A stretch of DNA of 64,000 nucleotides from Przewalskia tangutica (lineage: Eukaryota > Streptophyta > Magnoliopsida > Solanales > Solanaceae): assembly GCA_029844215.1 (NCBI GenBank), contig CM056731.1:79380992-79444991 (forward strand), read 5' to 3'. The position numbers and the translations under genes were made by a program. The notes under the pieces were generated by a model, which was given only the letters and a program-made list of their open reading frames with translations, was not told the origin of the DNA and did not search any database. Of the stretch, positions 12,121-24,940 are shown piece after piece (position 1 is the first letter of the stretch; every line of letters starts with the position of its first letter).

Positions 12121-12700
12121 TATCATAGAATGCGGTGAGGAAGGTACTCACCGCGGATTGATGTTGTGGGCGTGAGACCCTGAATTGATATAACTGTTAT
12201 GTGTATGCACTGTAGTTTGGTTATCATACCTGTCTCCTTCTTTTATAGACTATTATGATTTGATTCTGATTTTTCTGATTTCACATACTTGGTACTGTTA
12301 TCGACCTCCTTGGCTGCGTCATGCCGCAGTAGAGGTACATCATTTGTCGATCCTCGCTTTTAGGATCACCTTTCGCGTGTTGGGAAGCTCCGCCTTCCGA
12401 GGCTTATCTTTGGTATGTTACCACGAGTGCAGTAGGTCCGTGTACATTCGTGGTATGGCGGGGCCTGTCCGTCATAGTTGTTGTAAATCTTAGGTGTAAC
12501 ACTGTGGTGGGTGGTTTGTAAAAAGGATAACTGTCGGTATTTATGTATATATGATGAAGGCAACTGTTTTGGTTGGCTGCTTTATTTATTTTGTCTCTTA
12601 ATTCATGTTCATGTTTTTATTTCCGCTGATTTTCTCGATGTTGTATCACTAGGGTGCCCGGTAGGCACGATCCACGGCCCGGATCGGGTCGTGACAAAAG

Positions 12701-12712
12701 TGGTATCAGAGC
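12701..12712 (+). other. primer-binding site, initiator Met tRNA (A)
   Basis: TGGTATCAGAGC four bases after the LTR end, the usual plant initiator-Met tRNA complement used to prime minus-strand DNA synthesis. Confidence 0.92.
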
Positions 12713-12758
12713 AGTTAGTCCTCGGAAAGTGTTTACAGACCGTGTCTAGTAGAGTCTT

Positions 12759-12792
12759 GATTATCGGTGTGTTGTGCACCACATCTATAATC
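12759..12792 (+). other. dimerisation-like leader hairpin (A)
   Basis: Arms GATTATCGGTGTG and CACATCTATAATC (12 of 13 pairs, one of them G-U) close an 8-nt loop TTGTGCAC holding the self-complementary hexamer GTGCAC (12774-12779). It starts 47 nt after the primer site. Confidence 0.6.
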
Positions 12793-12901
12793 AGGAGGCT
12801 ATAGGACATTTAGGATTGGTTTCCATTCTTCTCATTCTGAGATCGTGCCTTAGAGCTGTGTAATAAGATTGACCCTCCGACATACTTCGCTTTTACCGAT
12901 T

Positions 12902-14073
12902 ATGCCTCGCGTAAGGCAACCCGGCCCGTGGCGGCAAGGCAGCAGAGGGAGCTGCGAGTAGAGCAGCGGCAGAGACCACAGTACCTGAGCCTCCAGTCCT
13001 ACAGGCTGGGGCAGAGGAGATGGGTTACAAGGAGATGGCCCAGTTAATGGCGGTGGTCAGGCGACTTGAGGATAAGCCGATGCAGCAGTTCAAGAGCACC
13101 GTAGTTCACCCCGAGCGCAGTTTGAGACTACGGGATTTTACGAGGTGTAACCCGCGAGTTTTATGGGTCGAGACCGAGGATGATCCGCAGGAGTTCATCC
13201 GGCGATTCTGTGGATCGAGAGTGATCAAGGCATCGGAGACCGAGTCGGTGGTCCTAGGTTCGCATCGGCCGCGTGATACCGCGATCGATTGGTTTGATTC
13301 GTGAGCTGTCCCGGGAGAGAATGCACTTCCGCTCGGGACGAGTTCTCAAAGGCATTTCTTGCACACTTCTTGCCGCCACGGATGAGGGCTCGGCCGACAG
13401 ATTTTTGGTGTTACGGCAGAATCCGCGATGCGCGGGAGTACAATGTGAGTTCGACTCATTGGCGATGACGTCCCCGCATTAGTAGCTAGTATGGAGGATC
13501 GAGTCCACCGATATGTTACCGGGCTCGATGATTACCTAGCAGAGAGTTGTTCGGGTGTAGCTCTTCAGCCGGGCATGGACATTGCCGCACGCAGCTTATG
13601 CACTTGAGGTGAGAGCGGAGAAATCGACGGAATGACCAAAGTCGTGAAGAGGCGAGAATCGCAGGTCCTTTGGTGATTTTCGAGGCGCACCGCCTCGGCC
13701 AGACTAGTTATGTGCCTCCGCCCGATACAAAGTGGTCCTCACAATCTTGAGCGTCGAGTTTTGAGGAGCGAGTTAGGGCTCCAAGGGTTCAGATTTTCGG
13801 GAGAGCAGGGGTGTTAACCAGCTGAAGCCACCCCTACCTCGTTGTGACCGTTGTGGTAGACTCCACAGTGGGGAGTGTCGTGCTAGTCCGGGAGTTTGTT
13901 TTACATGCGGCCAGCAGGGCCATTTTGGGAGAAATTGTCCGACCAGGGGTAGCGCTGGTAGGATAGCCTGCATCACGGGATCTGTTGCGGGTTCTTCACC
14001 TTCCATAGTCAGGCAGGATGTTCATACACCGGCGGGCCACGGTAGAGGTCGCGGTGGAAGTTCCCAGTTTTAG
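12902..14073 (+). pseudogene. gag: gag of element A (frameshifted)
   Basis: Gag forms the virus-like particle and binds the RNA. The start is the ATG in 'atgcctcgc', 190 bp after the primer site; D, G and C begin gag with the same kind of sequence. The capsid (retrotransposon gag) domain is recognisable from about 13165 to 13480: 'DDPQEFIRRFC', 'RDTAIDWF', 'ADRFLVLRQNP'. Then comes 'MEDRVHRYVTGLDDYLAE' (13493-13546) in another frame. Two zinc knuckles follow: CDRCGRLHSGEC (13843-13878, spacing C-x2-C-x3-H-x3-C) and CFTCGQQGHFGRNC (13897-13938, C-x2-C-x4-H-x4-C). A tail rich in Gly and Arg ends at TAG 14071-14073, where D has an open TCTGGC. The frame changes several times, so it is non-functional as read, though some breaks may be sequence errors. 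Confidence 0.85.
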
Positions 14074-14814
14074 CGGTCCTCTGAATCGCCTATTTTCAGG
14101 TATATCCTTAACCCTCTAGAGTTTTGTATGTATTGATGTTGTGATGATGTGATTTAGAAACCTGGTTAGTGAAAAAGGGTAAGCACAGGGTAGAAATGAT
14201 GAACCTTAAGATATTACGTTGAGACCTTAGATGTAAGTGCCGTCTTGAGCACAAGATCTTGCGGTGATCTTTGTCGAATGTATAATCATACGTAGAGTAA
14301 TTGTGGGGAAATTTCCTTGGGTAGTGTAAAAATGGAAGTGGTAGCTTTCATGACCAGAGGTAAGATTGTTCGGATCGGGAACAAGGCGTGATGCGTAAGT
14401 GGGTGGGTTGGGGCCGTGTTGAGGGCCAACCCGCGCCGGCTTTCAAAGTGGGGTCAACTCGGTGGTCCCGCGGTGGTAGGGTCACGAGGGCGCTAGGCCC
14501 ATTATTAGATAACCATCGTAAGAGTTCGTGGATATGTTCGACCAGAAGCGGATCGTGAAGGCCGGGAATGGCCTTAAGGGAGATTGAAGCTAGTAAGATG
14601 ACCAAGTTTGGAGGTGGTGACTCCAAAGTTTTGGGAAAGCGATGACTGAAGTGTGTATGCGTATACTAGAGGAGTTCAAGTGTCCAGAAGCGGCACGACA
14701 GTAAGGAAGGAAGAGAACGTGTGATATTTCGTGGCCAGGTGTAGCGTTGGCAACTTGTTAGAAGAACTTCTTCGTTATCCGTCTTGAGAAGGAACATTCA
14801 GGACGAATGTTTCT
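14074..14814 (+). other. post-gag spacer of element A with conserved block
   Basis: Non-coding by eye on the sense strand. From about 14400 to 14585 it matches blocks in C, D, G and L ('gttcgtggat' and 'gtagggtcacgagg' phrases). The antisense strand has a 92-codon frame (14348-14626) faintly similar to antisense readings of the same block in D and G. The region ends with a hairpin-forming 'gaacattcaggacgaatgtt' (14793-14812) before the polypurine tract. Confidence 0.6.
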
Positions 14815-14827
14815 AAGGAGGGGAGAA
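14815..14827 (+). other. polypurine tract, element A
   Basis: AAGGAGGGGAGAA directly before the 3' LTR start at 14828. Confidence 0.88.
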
Positions 14828-15238
14828 TGTTATACCCCGTATTTTCCAGTATGTACGCGTGGCGACGTATACAATTTGAGCCTTAAAGTAGGCATAGGTT
14901 CGAATTTGTGCATAACTACCAAAATGAGTCGTTTTTCGACGAAACGTTTCCACAGCTTACGTAGGGAAAATTCCGGCTATGTCATTAATAATTTTTGCGG
15001 ATTTTTCCGAGAGACGAAACATTTTGGACCAACGGGAGGGGGACAAGTGTCACCCTCCCATTGGAAGCAATTGGACGACAAAGCTAGCCCTTTTGCACGT
15101 TTTTGGTGTTGAAATTTTGGTCAAGGGTTAGGTAGGATATTTTGTGTAGATGGATAAGGTAGCACATGGCTAAATCTTGGCCTTACACTTGCTATGCACT
15201 TGTCTTCATCTTGGCCATTGGTTGGCCTTCACTTGACC

Positions 15239-15246
15239 TATAAATA
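15239..15246 (+). promoter_or_regulatory. TATA box, A 3' LTR
   Basis: TATAAATA 411 bp after the LTR start. Confidence 0.65.
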
Positions 15247-17288
15247 CCCCTCTAAGTTGAAGACTTTCTTCATCCAAAACTTGAGCAATCTATCTAAGTC
15301 TCAAAATACTCCCTCCCTCTTGTTCTCTCGTCCACCACACTCCCTCCCATTTGAGGCCCTTTGGCGAGAGCTTCCCTCCCCTTTGTAGTTAGCAGTGGGT
15401 ACCCCACCCCTAGCCTAGTTGTTTCGTATAATACCCTTTGTGGTATAGAAATACTCTCCTAGTATTGTTGTAATGTCCAAATACCTTGGCCCAAATACCT
15501 TGTAGTTTTCCCAAGGTTACACTTATACAAAAGCCCAGAAAATACTATTATACTTCCTTTAGCCACTAAACGAAACCCTAAGGAAATCTTCATTGATAGT
15601 TGAAGTTTTTGAGTAGAAGTTGGTTAGAACTTCTAAGGGTTGTTTGGAGCGGGTTGGAGCGCACGGAGTAGGAGCTAAACCTTGCTCAGGATCGACATAT
15701 AAACTCGGATAATTTTGGGCTTATCGAGGTAAACACTCTTGACCTTCTATTGTAATTGGAAATTACATATTGTAGGAATATATAGTTGAAGTATACTATA
15801 TATAGAACTGAACATTATAATTGTGCGGCAATGTCTTTTGACTTAAGCCTGAACTGTAATTACATAGGACTGTATTACAGTAGACTTGTGTAGCATTGCT
15901 GTGAGTAGAATTGTACACGTCCGGATAGACGTGCAAACCCCCCCCTGGTTGGCTTGGTAGCGGCGCCTCGATAGAGAGGAGATTTACGCTGACATGGGGA
16001 GGTGCTGCCGAATTTTCTGGAGAATATTCTACATTGAGATCTAAAGATATTAATAGGCGCTTTGTGGCCTCTATAGGTTGTAGTACTACGTGTGGAGTGA
16101 TCTGCTTGACTGAGAGTGTAGCAGACGGTTTGAGGTACTTGGAGCGTTTTGCTATTAGTAGATACTCGTAGCGAGGTATGTGAACCTCTTCCTATCTGTT
16201 ATAACATGATATGTGCATAACTATGTAGTCTGACGCATACGTGTTAAATGTATTTGATTGTCTTTAAACATAAAGTGTTATAACGGCTTTATGGGAAGTT
16301 GGTTATAACAGCTCTATGTAAATGAGAAATGCTTTGTGGTTTTTAAAAGATAACTGATTTGACTTATAACCGACTTGATGCAAAGAACCTTGAAGTATTC
16401 TAAAAGATTAAGAAACCTTTTTGAAAGAAGTGTATACTTGGTTTGAAAACATAAAAGTTATACCAGTTTTATGAGAAGTTAGGTGTAACGCCTTAAGAGA
16501 GATAAAAAGAATGGTTTAATGGTTTAGAAGTTAAGAGACTTATTCTTAAAAGATAAGAAACTTGACTTAATATGAGTGTTTGTGTGAAACCTCATTCGTG
16601 AGTAATGAGTACTTGGTTTTTGGAAGGAATAATGTTTCTTGATTTGGAAATCGAATGTGTATCGACAAGCCACCGCGGCGTTAATAAAGGGAAATGTATT
16701 GAATAATTAAGTATTATTAAAACCAAGAGAAACCTCCATCTGCATAGAAGCTAAGATGAGACAAAATGATATTACATTTCTAGATCATGGCTGCTAATAA
16801 GATTGATTATGAACAAGAATAACCTACTCGTCTAAGGCATATGTTACTCAATTGTTTTAAAAGAGATTAAGACATTGAACTATGAACTTTTCAAAAAAGA
16901 GACTGGTGTATTTGAAATTAGGCAAACTGGAACTTTAGGAAAAAGAAAGGCATTGTGTTGTCTTAAAATGATTTAAAACATAAGGTGTATAACAACTTTA
17001 TGGGAAGTGGGTTATAACGACCTTATGAAAACAAAAGAAAGGTTTTATCATTGGTTTTAATGTGGTAACTTGACTTTAAAAAGAAAAGAGTTTTGGTCAA
17101 AAAAAAGAAGGCATGGTGTTGCCTTAATTTGGTTTACTTAAAAGATATAAGTCACTCTATTTTTATACTACGGGTATCGGGTGACTTTTATAAACGGATT
17201 AGATCTCTTTAAAAGAAATTTAACGTACGTAGTACTTTAGGGTTAAAACCCGGACTTTGGCATAAAATGAAAGTACTTTGAGTTGTGT

Positions 17289-17413
17289 AAACTTGCCTAT
17301 GCTTGTTGTTGTGAAACTTGCCTATGCTTGTTGTTGTGAAACTTGCCTATGCTCGTTGATGTGAAACTTGCCTATGCTTGTTGTTGTGAAACTTGCCTAT
17401 GCTTGTTGTGATA
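17289..17413 (+). repeat. 25-bp tandem array, A 3' LTR
   Basis: Five units starting at 17289, 17314, 17339, 17364 and 17389, base for base like the 5' LTR array, including the variant 'gctcgttgatg' unit. Confidence 0.95.
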
Positions 17414-17566
17414 GCCTTTGTTGTGCAAAGATTGTGTTTCTATACTACCGCGTCTCTCGATGGAGGGTCGGTTGACTTGTTGAGAACTTACTTGGACGTG
17501 CCGGCAGTGACGGAGAAATTCCACGGGTACGTTCCTGTTGATAGTGTTACTTTTGTTAATCACTTT

Positions 17567-17924
17567 GGACATACTGACACGATGCGTAGCGCACGGGTAT
17601 GCTTTCACTTTGATTACCGCCTTGTTGTCTTATTGTTTCCCTTTGGACATACTGACACGATGTGTAGCGCACGGGTATGCTTCCATTTGGAATGTTGTCT
17701 TATTGTTTCCCTTTGGACATACTGACACGATGCGTAGCGCACGGGTATGCTTCCATTTGGAATGCTGTCTTATTGTTTCCCTTTGGACCTACTGACACGA
17801 TGCGTAGCGCACGGGTATGCTTCCATTTGGAATGTTGTCTTATTTGTTCCCTTTGGACATACTGACACGATGCGTAGCGCACGGGTATGCTCCCATTTGG
17901 ATTTCTATCTTGTTGTTATCATAT
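17567..17924 (+). repeat. ~70-bp minisatellite, A 3' LTR
   Basis: Units start 'ggacat' or 'ggacct' at 17567, 17645, 17715, 17785 and 17855. They are cleaner than in the 5' LTR, with 'actgacacgatgcgtagcg' kept in most units. Confidence 0.92.
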
Positions 17925-18510
17925 CATAGACTGCCGGAAGTGAGGAAGGTACTCCACGGGCAGGATTGATGTTGTGGGCGTGAGACCCTGAATTGATATA
18001 ACTGTTATGTGTATGTACTGTAGTTTGGTTATCATACTGTCTCGCTTTTTATAGACTATTATGATTTGATTCTGATATTTTACGATTTCACATACTTGGT
18101 ACTGTTATCGACCTCCTTCGGGCTGCGTCATGCCGCAGTAGAGGTACATCATTGTCGATCCCCGCTTAGGATCACCTTTCGGCGTGTTGGGAAGCTCCGC
18201 CTTCGAGGCTTATCTTTGGTATGTTACCACAGTGCAGTAGGTCCGTGTACATTCGTGGGTATGGCGGCCCCGTCCGTCATAGTTGTTGTGTAAATCTTAG
18301 AGTGCAGAACACTTTGTGGGCGGTGGTTTGTAAAAGGATAATTGTTCGGTATTTATGTATATATGATGAAGGCAACTGTTTTGGTTGGCCTGTTTATTTA
18401 TTTTGTCTCTTAATTCATGTTCATGTTTTTATTTCCGTGATTTTCTCTCGATGTTGTATCACTAGGGTGCGGGGTAAGGCACGATCCACGGGCCGGGTTC
18501 GGTCGTGACA

Positions 18511-20030
18511 TGATCTTTCTGGATAAGCCGCTTATCCACACCGGCCGAATCGATGCAGGTCAACTAATCGTACCTCGCCCACGCCGAACCAACCAATCGA
18601 CGACCTACACTTTCTTGCATACAAGGCCTCATACAGGCCATCCGAATCTGGCGGTATCCGTTATCGTACGTAACTCAACAAGAGGCAAATAATCCTTTCA
18701 GCTGACTCTGAAATCAATAACATCGGCCTGCAACCTATCCTCAAGTGCCTGGATGGTATGCTCTGCCTGTCCGTCGGTCTGAGGGTGTAATGCAACACTG
18801 AGACTCACCCGTGTCCCTAATCCATTCTGAAAAAACCTCCAGAAGTTATCCGTAACCGAGCTCATACATGCGTCATTATAAACGCAGGAACCCCGTGCAG
18901 TCTCATAATCTTTCTGCTATACAAGTTAGCATAATCCTAAGCCGAGTAAGTGGTCCTAACCGGAAGAACACGGCTGGTTTCGCCAGCCTAATTACCATGA
19001 CCCCCAGGGAGTCGCACTTCCTCCGAGTACGATGCCACCCTGTAACAAAATCCATATTAATTACCTTTCATAACTAAGTCGGGATCTAAATCGCTTGCAA
19101 TAGCCTACTGGGCTTCTGGTGCTCAACCATGACCTGCTACTAACTCGGACACTAAGCAGTAAACCCCGCTATGTCCCTTTCCCAGTCATCTTACCCATAC
19201 ATACATCTGAGGTCACGACACAACTTAGTCGGCCCCGAACAATTAGAGCAATAAGCACTGCGTGCCTCCCCTAAAACCTGCTGACTAGTCCTGCAGTACC
19301 GGGTACACGCAATCTATCCTCATCTCACAGCACCCCATCCGGTGCTACTCAAACAGGCTCTTCTCTTCTCGGAGAGCCGTATCTCGATACCGTATCATAA
19401 CTAGATCCTCATATTGTCGCCTCTTTACCTCCTCTACGACAGAAGACTCAGTAACCTCTCGGAACTAACCTTCATTAACCTTGGAAACAAATAATCGAAC
19501 CTCCTCGGCTCGGGAGCTAATGAATCTTACGGACCACGTCCTGTCTATCTGGCTGCCCATCTGGCAGACTACCCTTAGATCCACGACAAGGAGTATACAG
19601 AATCGTCTTGGCTTTCCCCGGATGGTATAGGATATCAAATCACAATCCTTGAGTAACTCTAACCACAATTTCTGTCGCAAATTCTACTGCCTCAGTCTGT
19701 AGATATACCAGAGGCTTTTTTGGTCTGCACCAAATATCCACATGAAGTCTATATATACGTCATGCCCCCCAAATCTTCAAGGCATGTTTAACTGCCGCCA
19801 GCTCTAAATCGTGAGTGGCGTAATTTCCTTTCTTGTTTCCCTAACTACCGGGAAAACATAGGCTCTATCCTGATCGGGTTGCGTCAGCACACAACCTAGC
19901 CCAACACCCAACGTGCTATCATAATAACCTAACCCTCTAGTCTTTCAGGAGGAGTTAGAACTGTAGTCGAGTCAACTTATCTTCCAATAACTGGAAGCCT
20001 TTCTCATTCCTGTGAAATATTCGGGTATCC
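18511..20030 (-). pseudogene. pol: element L pol: RNase H and integrase remnant
   Basis: Read on the minus strand from 20030 down: the connection and start of RNase H with 'GLGCVLTQ' (about 19880-19905), the 'KPLVYL' segment where E has the RNase H 'DHKSLQYI' (about 19700-19735), integrase zinc-binding region, core 'NMDFVTG' (about 19020-19070), then 'LHPQTDGQAEHTIQALED' holding the catalytic Glu (about 18738-18794), then the C-terminal region up to the A insertion. It continues at 8990-8928. Stops and substitutions are frequent and spread evenly, so this looks like an old copy decayed by point mutation rather than by small losses. Confidence 0.82.
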
Positions 20031-21180
20031 TTAATCTCACCTATGGTTCCTGTTTCCCTTTCTCTGTTGCAACCTAACTTGGTCACTAAACTTAGATTTG
20101 ATTCCTTTGCTTGCCTCCTGGCTAAGACTTCCTGTCAATCACAATTTAGTGGGGGGAGGTTTTCCTTGATCTCGTCAAGTAGTAACCCGATGCTACCACC
20201 TTTCCTCAAGGTGTTCTTACTGCCCATTATTTACTAATGGTCTTACACTAGTCTGGGGTCATCATATCTCGTGCAACATACATAACAATAGTCGTATTCT
20301 CTTTTATAAATCTGGTCAGAACCTTACCTTAGGCTTACTATTAGCAAAAGTATTTCTATCTCGATTCATAATCGTACAGTTTCATACATGCGTACAACCT
20401 GCATTTATATCTTTATGATATTTCCCTGACCAACACTTTCCCACGGTTATCCACAATTGTAACCTATGGCATGACGATACTGAAGACTTTACCAGTCTCA
20501 TATCCTTCGTCTAACAATATGGGTACACGTAACCCCATAATACGTAAATCTGTCCTTTTACGTAGGGGAGAAAACTTATCTCCCTTACTTAAACTTTCCT
20601 TGGAGTCACAACCCTAATCACAGGGTCCTCTCGCGGTCCAGTAAATATCTAATCATCACGCACCTCCTTAAAGTCATGTAGATTTTCAAAACCTACCAAA
20701 GATGCCCTCAGCTTTCCGCCGGCAGCACTCGTACTTATTTATTCTTGAACATTTTTCTGAAATTATCCGGAAGGTCGTGGCCTTGGCTGCCACACCAAAC
20801 CAACTCCAAGTACCTCCAAGGGCACTTAACATGAATTCCTTCAAATTCAATTATTACTTACTTCCTGTGTCAATTTACCTCAAATGAACAAGTCACACAG
20901 ACCAAAAAAAAAAAATGTTGCCAAAGAAGGAAGGATAATTCACTGGTTACTACCACTTCTCTTCCTTTCCACTCGATGGCAAACTGCCATCGAAATCGTA
21001 CCGAATCAATCTCTCTCTGTAGTCCACGTTGGCATAACAAGAGGCCAACTAGCCCGTACTCATAATGACCTTGATGTCTGTCATAACAGCTATGTTAGGT
21101 CTGCTAGGGTCCAACGACTGTATCGTTACCGGCAATTATTATCTAACCGCCCAGCTACCACCCAACACTCACGGGTGTAG
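20031..21180 (-). pseudogene. pol: element L pol: decayed protease/reverse transcriptase region
   Basis: By position this must hold protease and reverse transcriptase. The clearest remnant is 'ASCYANVDYRER' (21009-21044, minus strand), which resembles the segment just after protease in plant gypsy polyproteins, followed by 'ESSGK'-like residues. A YxDD box could not be found. A 12-base A-run (20908-20919) and many indels interrupt it. Identification of the rest is by synteny only. Confidence 0.5.
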
Positions 21181-22160
21181 TCACCATGAAAGGTCCTCAT
21201 GGATTCAGGCTTCATTTCTTTACACTTGGTTGTTCTCTTTTTTCACTGGTCGTACTCCTTCCGTACTTCCAAACTTATACTAGCATACGTACATAGCCTT
21301 CATACTGATTCGGGCCTCTAATCTTTGGAGTTACTATTCTAAACAACATAAGGCCAGTTCCGACTCTTACAACCTGGTTCCGGTGGAATGCGTCCACGAA
21401 CCCGTAAAATGATTAACTAGACTTGGGCCTTGCACCCGCGTGACCCTGTCACGTAGCGGGACTACTACCAACTGATCTCATTCCATTTCAAGCTACGGGG
21501 TGGCCCTTAATAGGTCCTCAACCCGACTCGGCGTCGTACTTAACTCTTACCCTTGGTCTGACTTAACCTTTTACTACACGAGAAGGCCTTATATATCTAA
21601 GGTCTCGGTGGTTATCCACATTCCTAGGCTCATAATTTCCATGTTCCAAGCCTAACTTATCAGTCCCCCCGTAAACGGGTACAAAAACTTCTCAATAAAC
21701 TATAATCGTGTTGTCTTGTCCACAACAACCATACTTACTCCATACGGATCTCACCCGTACCATTCTCTTACTCATACCACGTAGCTTAACCTATTAACAC
21801 AGTCTTCCCTTAAGTCCCTTAATTATAACCTCTTAAGGGTCCATTACATTCTCACACAACTCATCATCACCTAATTATCTCAAATTAGCACGTAAAACTT
21901 TGATGAGAGTTCCTTAATTGTTCATACCTTCCCGGTATTTTTAGTCCTTACCAAGTCCTGGTAATCTAAAATCATTCTAGGCAACACGCGTCTGACCCTT
22001 ATACATAAATCTGTATAGTTTTATGTCATAATACCAACTATACTACAAACATTACCAACCTGGATACGCAATCCACATAATCTTTTCTGGGTCACTGCTG
22101 CCTTTCTCGTAGCTGCAAGCAACATAACTTGGTAGGGAGAGACGATCCTAACCACACAGC
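21181..22160 (-). other. element L gag-less spacer with conserved block
   Basis: No capsid domain or zinc knuckle is visible between the leader and pol. The block shared with A, C, D and G lies at about 21365-21545. Next to the leader, a short stretch at about 22060-22140 may be the first codons of gag. The simplest reading is that gag was deleted while the gag-pol spacer stayed. Confidence 0.5.
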
Positions 22161-22302
22161 TCTATCGCACGATCTTAGAGTGAGAAGAATGGAAACCAAT
22201 TCTAAATGTCCTGCAGCCTCCTGATTATAGATGTGTTGCACAACACACCAATAATCAAGACTCTACTAGACACGGTCTGTAGACACTTTCCGAGGACTAA
22301 CT
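22161..22302 (-). other. 5' leader of element L with dimerisation-like hairpin
   Basis: Leader shared with A, C, D and G. Hairpin at 22223-22256: arms GATTATTGGTGTG and CACATCTATAATC round TTGTGCAA, so here the hexamer is GTGCAA and no longer self-complementary. Confidence 0.6.
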
Positions 22303-22314
22303 GCTCTGATACCA
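22303..22314 (-). other. primer-binding site, element L
   Basis: GCTCTGATACCA on the plus strand, i.e. TGGTATCAGAGC on the minus strand, four bases inside the LTR boundary at 22319. Confidence 0.9.
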
Positions 22315-22889
22315 CTTTTGTCACGACCCGACCCCGGGCCCGCGACTGGTGCCCTACCTGGGCACCCCTTTCGGTATACATCAGAGAATAGCAGCGGAAC
22401 ATACACAATAGATAAAATGCTTAAACATAAAAATAACCACAGGCTAGCCGATAAGGCCACCTTCCGTAAAATATACGTAATAGAACAGTACACCTTTTTT
22501 TTTCTTTACAACCCAATCCACAAATGTGACTACAGACCTCTAAGAATATCAACTCAAGCGACAGGCCCCGCCATACCCCAATGTACAACGACCGACAATA
22601 CAGGATAAGCCTCGGAATAAAGGAGCTTCAACACCAACAAAGGATCCTAAGGCGAGGATCAACAACTCAGACTTACTACTTGCGGCATAACGCACTTCAA
22701 GGAGGTCGAGACAACATGTACCAAATATGTGAAATGCATCAGAATGAAATCATAAGTCTAAAATAAAATCGAGACGGTATGATAACTCAATTAACGATAC
22801 GGCCTTACTAACAATGAGAGTAAATAGTAGTATACTTACAATGTAAAATAGAAGCTCACGATCAAAGCGGACCACCCGCCCGCGATGAT

Positions 22890-23100
22890 CATTAAGCAAT
22901 CCTACACCTGGGACTATTTCACCCGCATAGGTCGCGTGGACCCGCATGAGGTATTCCTCGCATGGGACTATTTCACCCGCATAAGCCCTTACGGACTCGC
23001 ATGAGGTATTCCTCGCATAGGATGTATCCGCCCGCATGGGACTATTTCACCCGCATAAGTCCTTGCGGACTCGCATGAGGTATTCCTCGCATCGTGGGTA
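22890..23100 (-). repeat. GC-rich tandem block in L LTR
   Basis: Three units of about 60 bp with 'gcatgaggtattcctcgcat' and 'gggactatttcacccgcat' phrases (plus-strand reading). Confidence 0.8.
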
Positions 23101-24934
23101 GCAAATCCACGGAATATGCAAATTCCACAAACCCGGGGAATGACCCCGAAATGAATAATATACCACTAGCACAAAACCGGCTATCATACATAACATAAGC
23201 ACTACCGGCTTATCACACAATATATAAGCAAGTTAAGAATCCCCTAACTTCTTATTATTCTTGTTCACATACACTCTCATTTTAGTTTACTTAAGGCACT
23301 AACATGTCTTTTATAAAGATCCGGGAATTTAACTCAAGTACTACATACTTCTACTCTTTAAAACAAATGACTCTTTTAGTATAACACTTCCAAGATACTA
23401 TTAACCATAGTATCAAGTCGCAATTACGTTTCAAGACAAGTCACAATACCTTTAGAAATAAAGTTAGGTTTCTAAATCAAGTGACACCTTTTCTTATAAA
23501 ACCCTAGGCATTTGATGCCTTAAAATCAAATTGCCTTTCATTAAAACAAGTCGTTTATCATACTTAAATTACTTAGAGTAAACCACTCTTTTTAACTTTC
23601 CATAAAGCTATTATAACCAACTTCCCATAAAGCCGTTATACTAGCTTTATACATTAACAACTTACATACTTCTTTATAACCAAGAGACTTAAACTTTCCA
23701 ACAAAACAAGTATCAATAATACATTCAACATACTTAAAGTCTCTTAACTTTTGAAAGCCAAGATATCCTTAATATTTAACAAGTGAGTTAATTCCCTAAC
23801 TCAATCAACTTGGACATTCTTAAAATAAGCCAAGGATATCCAATGGACCTAGATTGTCAAAATCTTGTACGTCTACCGTACTATACATTTACAACCTATT
23901 CATGCTCAAGAGATAAGAAAGTTCCACATACCTCTTCGGTTTAATCCACTTGCTAAGTCCAATTCGCCGTACGTAGTATGTCAACCTATAATGACCATAG
24001 TACGTCTATTAATGCCTTACTTCAAACGTAGAACATTATAAGTGTAAAGTCTCTAAATTCTACGGAAAATCGGACAGCACCTCCTTTGTTTCTACTTACT
24101 TTGCCACCTTTTTCAAGGCCGAATACAATAACCAAACACGCCACATTTAAGGCCCAAACAATGAAATCAACAATAGGGGATTACACGCCTACTAGACGTG
24201 TAAAATTCCGCCCCACAAACGATATCAAACTAATACAACTACTAGGCCAATTCGGCAACTTGAAGTACTATAACATCAATTTTAATCCAATTTCCATTTC
24301 AATCCAAGTTGTTAGCATAACATGATATCAAGTCGCAATCGATTATACTACTATAATCTTCAAGTAAGTAACATGCAACGATTCTAATTAACGACCAAAA
24401 TTGTATTTCAATTTCAAAAGGCTAAACATGTCATTTCGGTTTGAGCTCCTAAAATTCCATAACACTTATCAAACTTCATAACACATATCACATGATCATT
24501 TCTAACTTATAATAACATGGAATCTTCAATTACAAAAGTAAGACGAAGATTATACCTCATTTAGCCCCAATATGATCCAAGACTACAAGTCGATCCTTAG
24601 CAACTTTAGCTCCTCTTTTTGACGTTCCAATCCACTCCAAGCAACCCTTAGAAGCTTATGAAGAACTTCTCTTCAAGTTTCAACTCCAAAGTTGAAGAAC
24701 TACTTAGGTTTTCGCCTTGCGACTAATACGAAAACACCATTTTTCCGGGATTTTTCTATTGAGATACACTTACAATACCCTTAGGTACCTTGGTTTAAAG
24801 TGGGGAGATTATTGGACAACAATTGAAAATTTTTGTCTTGCAAAGGAGGGCAAACCCGAGAGCTCCTCTCAAGAACACACAATTTTCTCTAAATTTTTCT
24901 AAGTGTAGAAGTCATCTTGCACTAGTAGGATGAA

Positions 24935-24940
24935 TATATA
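24935..24940 (-). promoter_or_regulatory. TATA-like box, L LTR
   Basis: TATATA about 330 bp inside the LTR start at 25271, matching the position of the box in G. Confidence 0.5.

Larger units (their letters stand above)
8991..12696 (+). mobile_element. 5' LTR of element A
   Basis: Starts TGTTATACC and ends GGGTCGTGACA, four bases before the primer site. It contains the TATA box at 9389, a 25-bp array (11492-11616), a 70-bp array (11770-12120) and the conserved 3' module. It differs from the 3' LTR mostly by small CTG/CAG-to-CG differences, such as 'cactgcagcg' at 10873 against 'caccgcggcg' at 16671. Confidence 0.9.
8991..18510 (+). mobile_element. element A: complete gag-only (pol-less) gypsy element
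   Basis: Two near-identical LTRs (8991-12696 and 14828-18510, 3706 and 3683 bp) flank a 2.13-kb internal region with primer site, gag and polypurine tract but no protease, reverse transcriptase or integrase. The flanks read CGATC on the left and TGATC on the right, a 5-bp duplication with one CpG-to-TpG change. It lies inside the integrase of element L. Lacking pol, it could only have moved with enzymes from a relative. The close similarity of the LTRs suggests a fairly recent insertion. Confidence 0.9.
14828..18510 (+). mobile_element. 3' LTR of element A
   Basis: Starts TGTTATACCCCG after the polypurine tract and ends GGTCGTGACA. It has the same order of modules as the 5' LTR: TATA box, AT-rich middle, 25-bp array, 70-bp array and conserved 3' part. 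The following five bases, TGATC, are the right-hand target-site duplication. Confidence 0.9.

Noticed and set aside
20043..21283. Several small plus-strand frames (20043, 20702, 20884, 21065) as possible host genes
   Set aside because: They lie antisense to decayed pol of L, share no recognisable domain, and are short and mutually overlapping.
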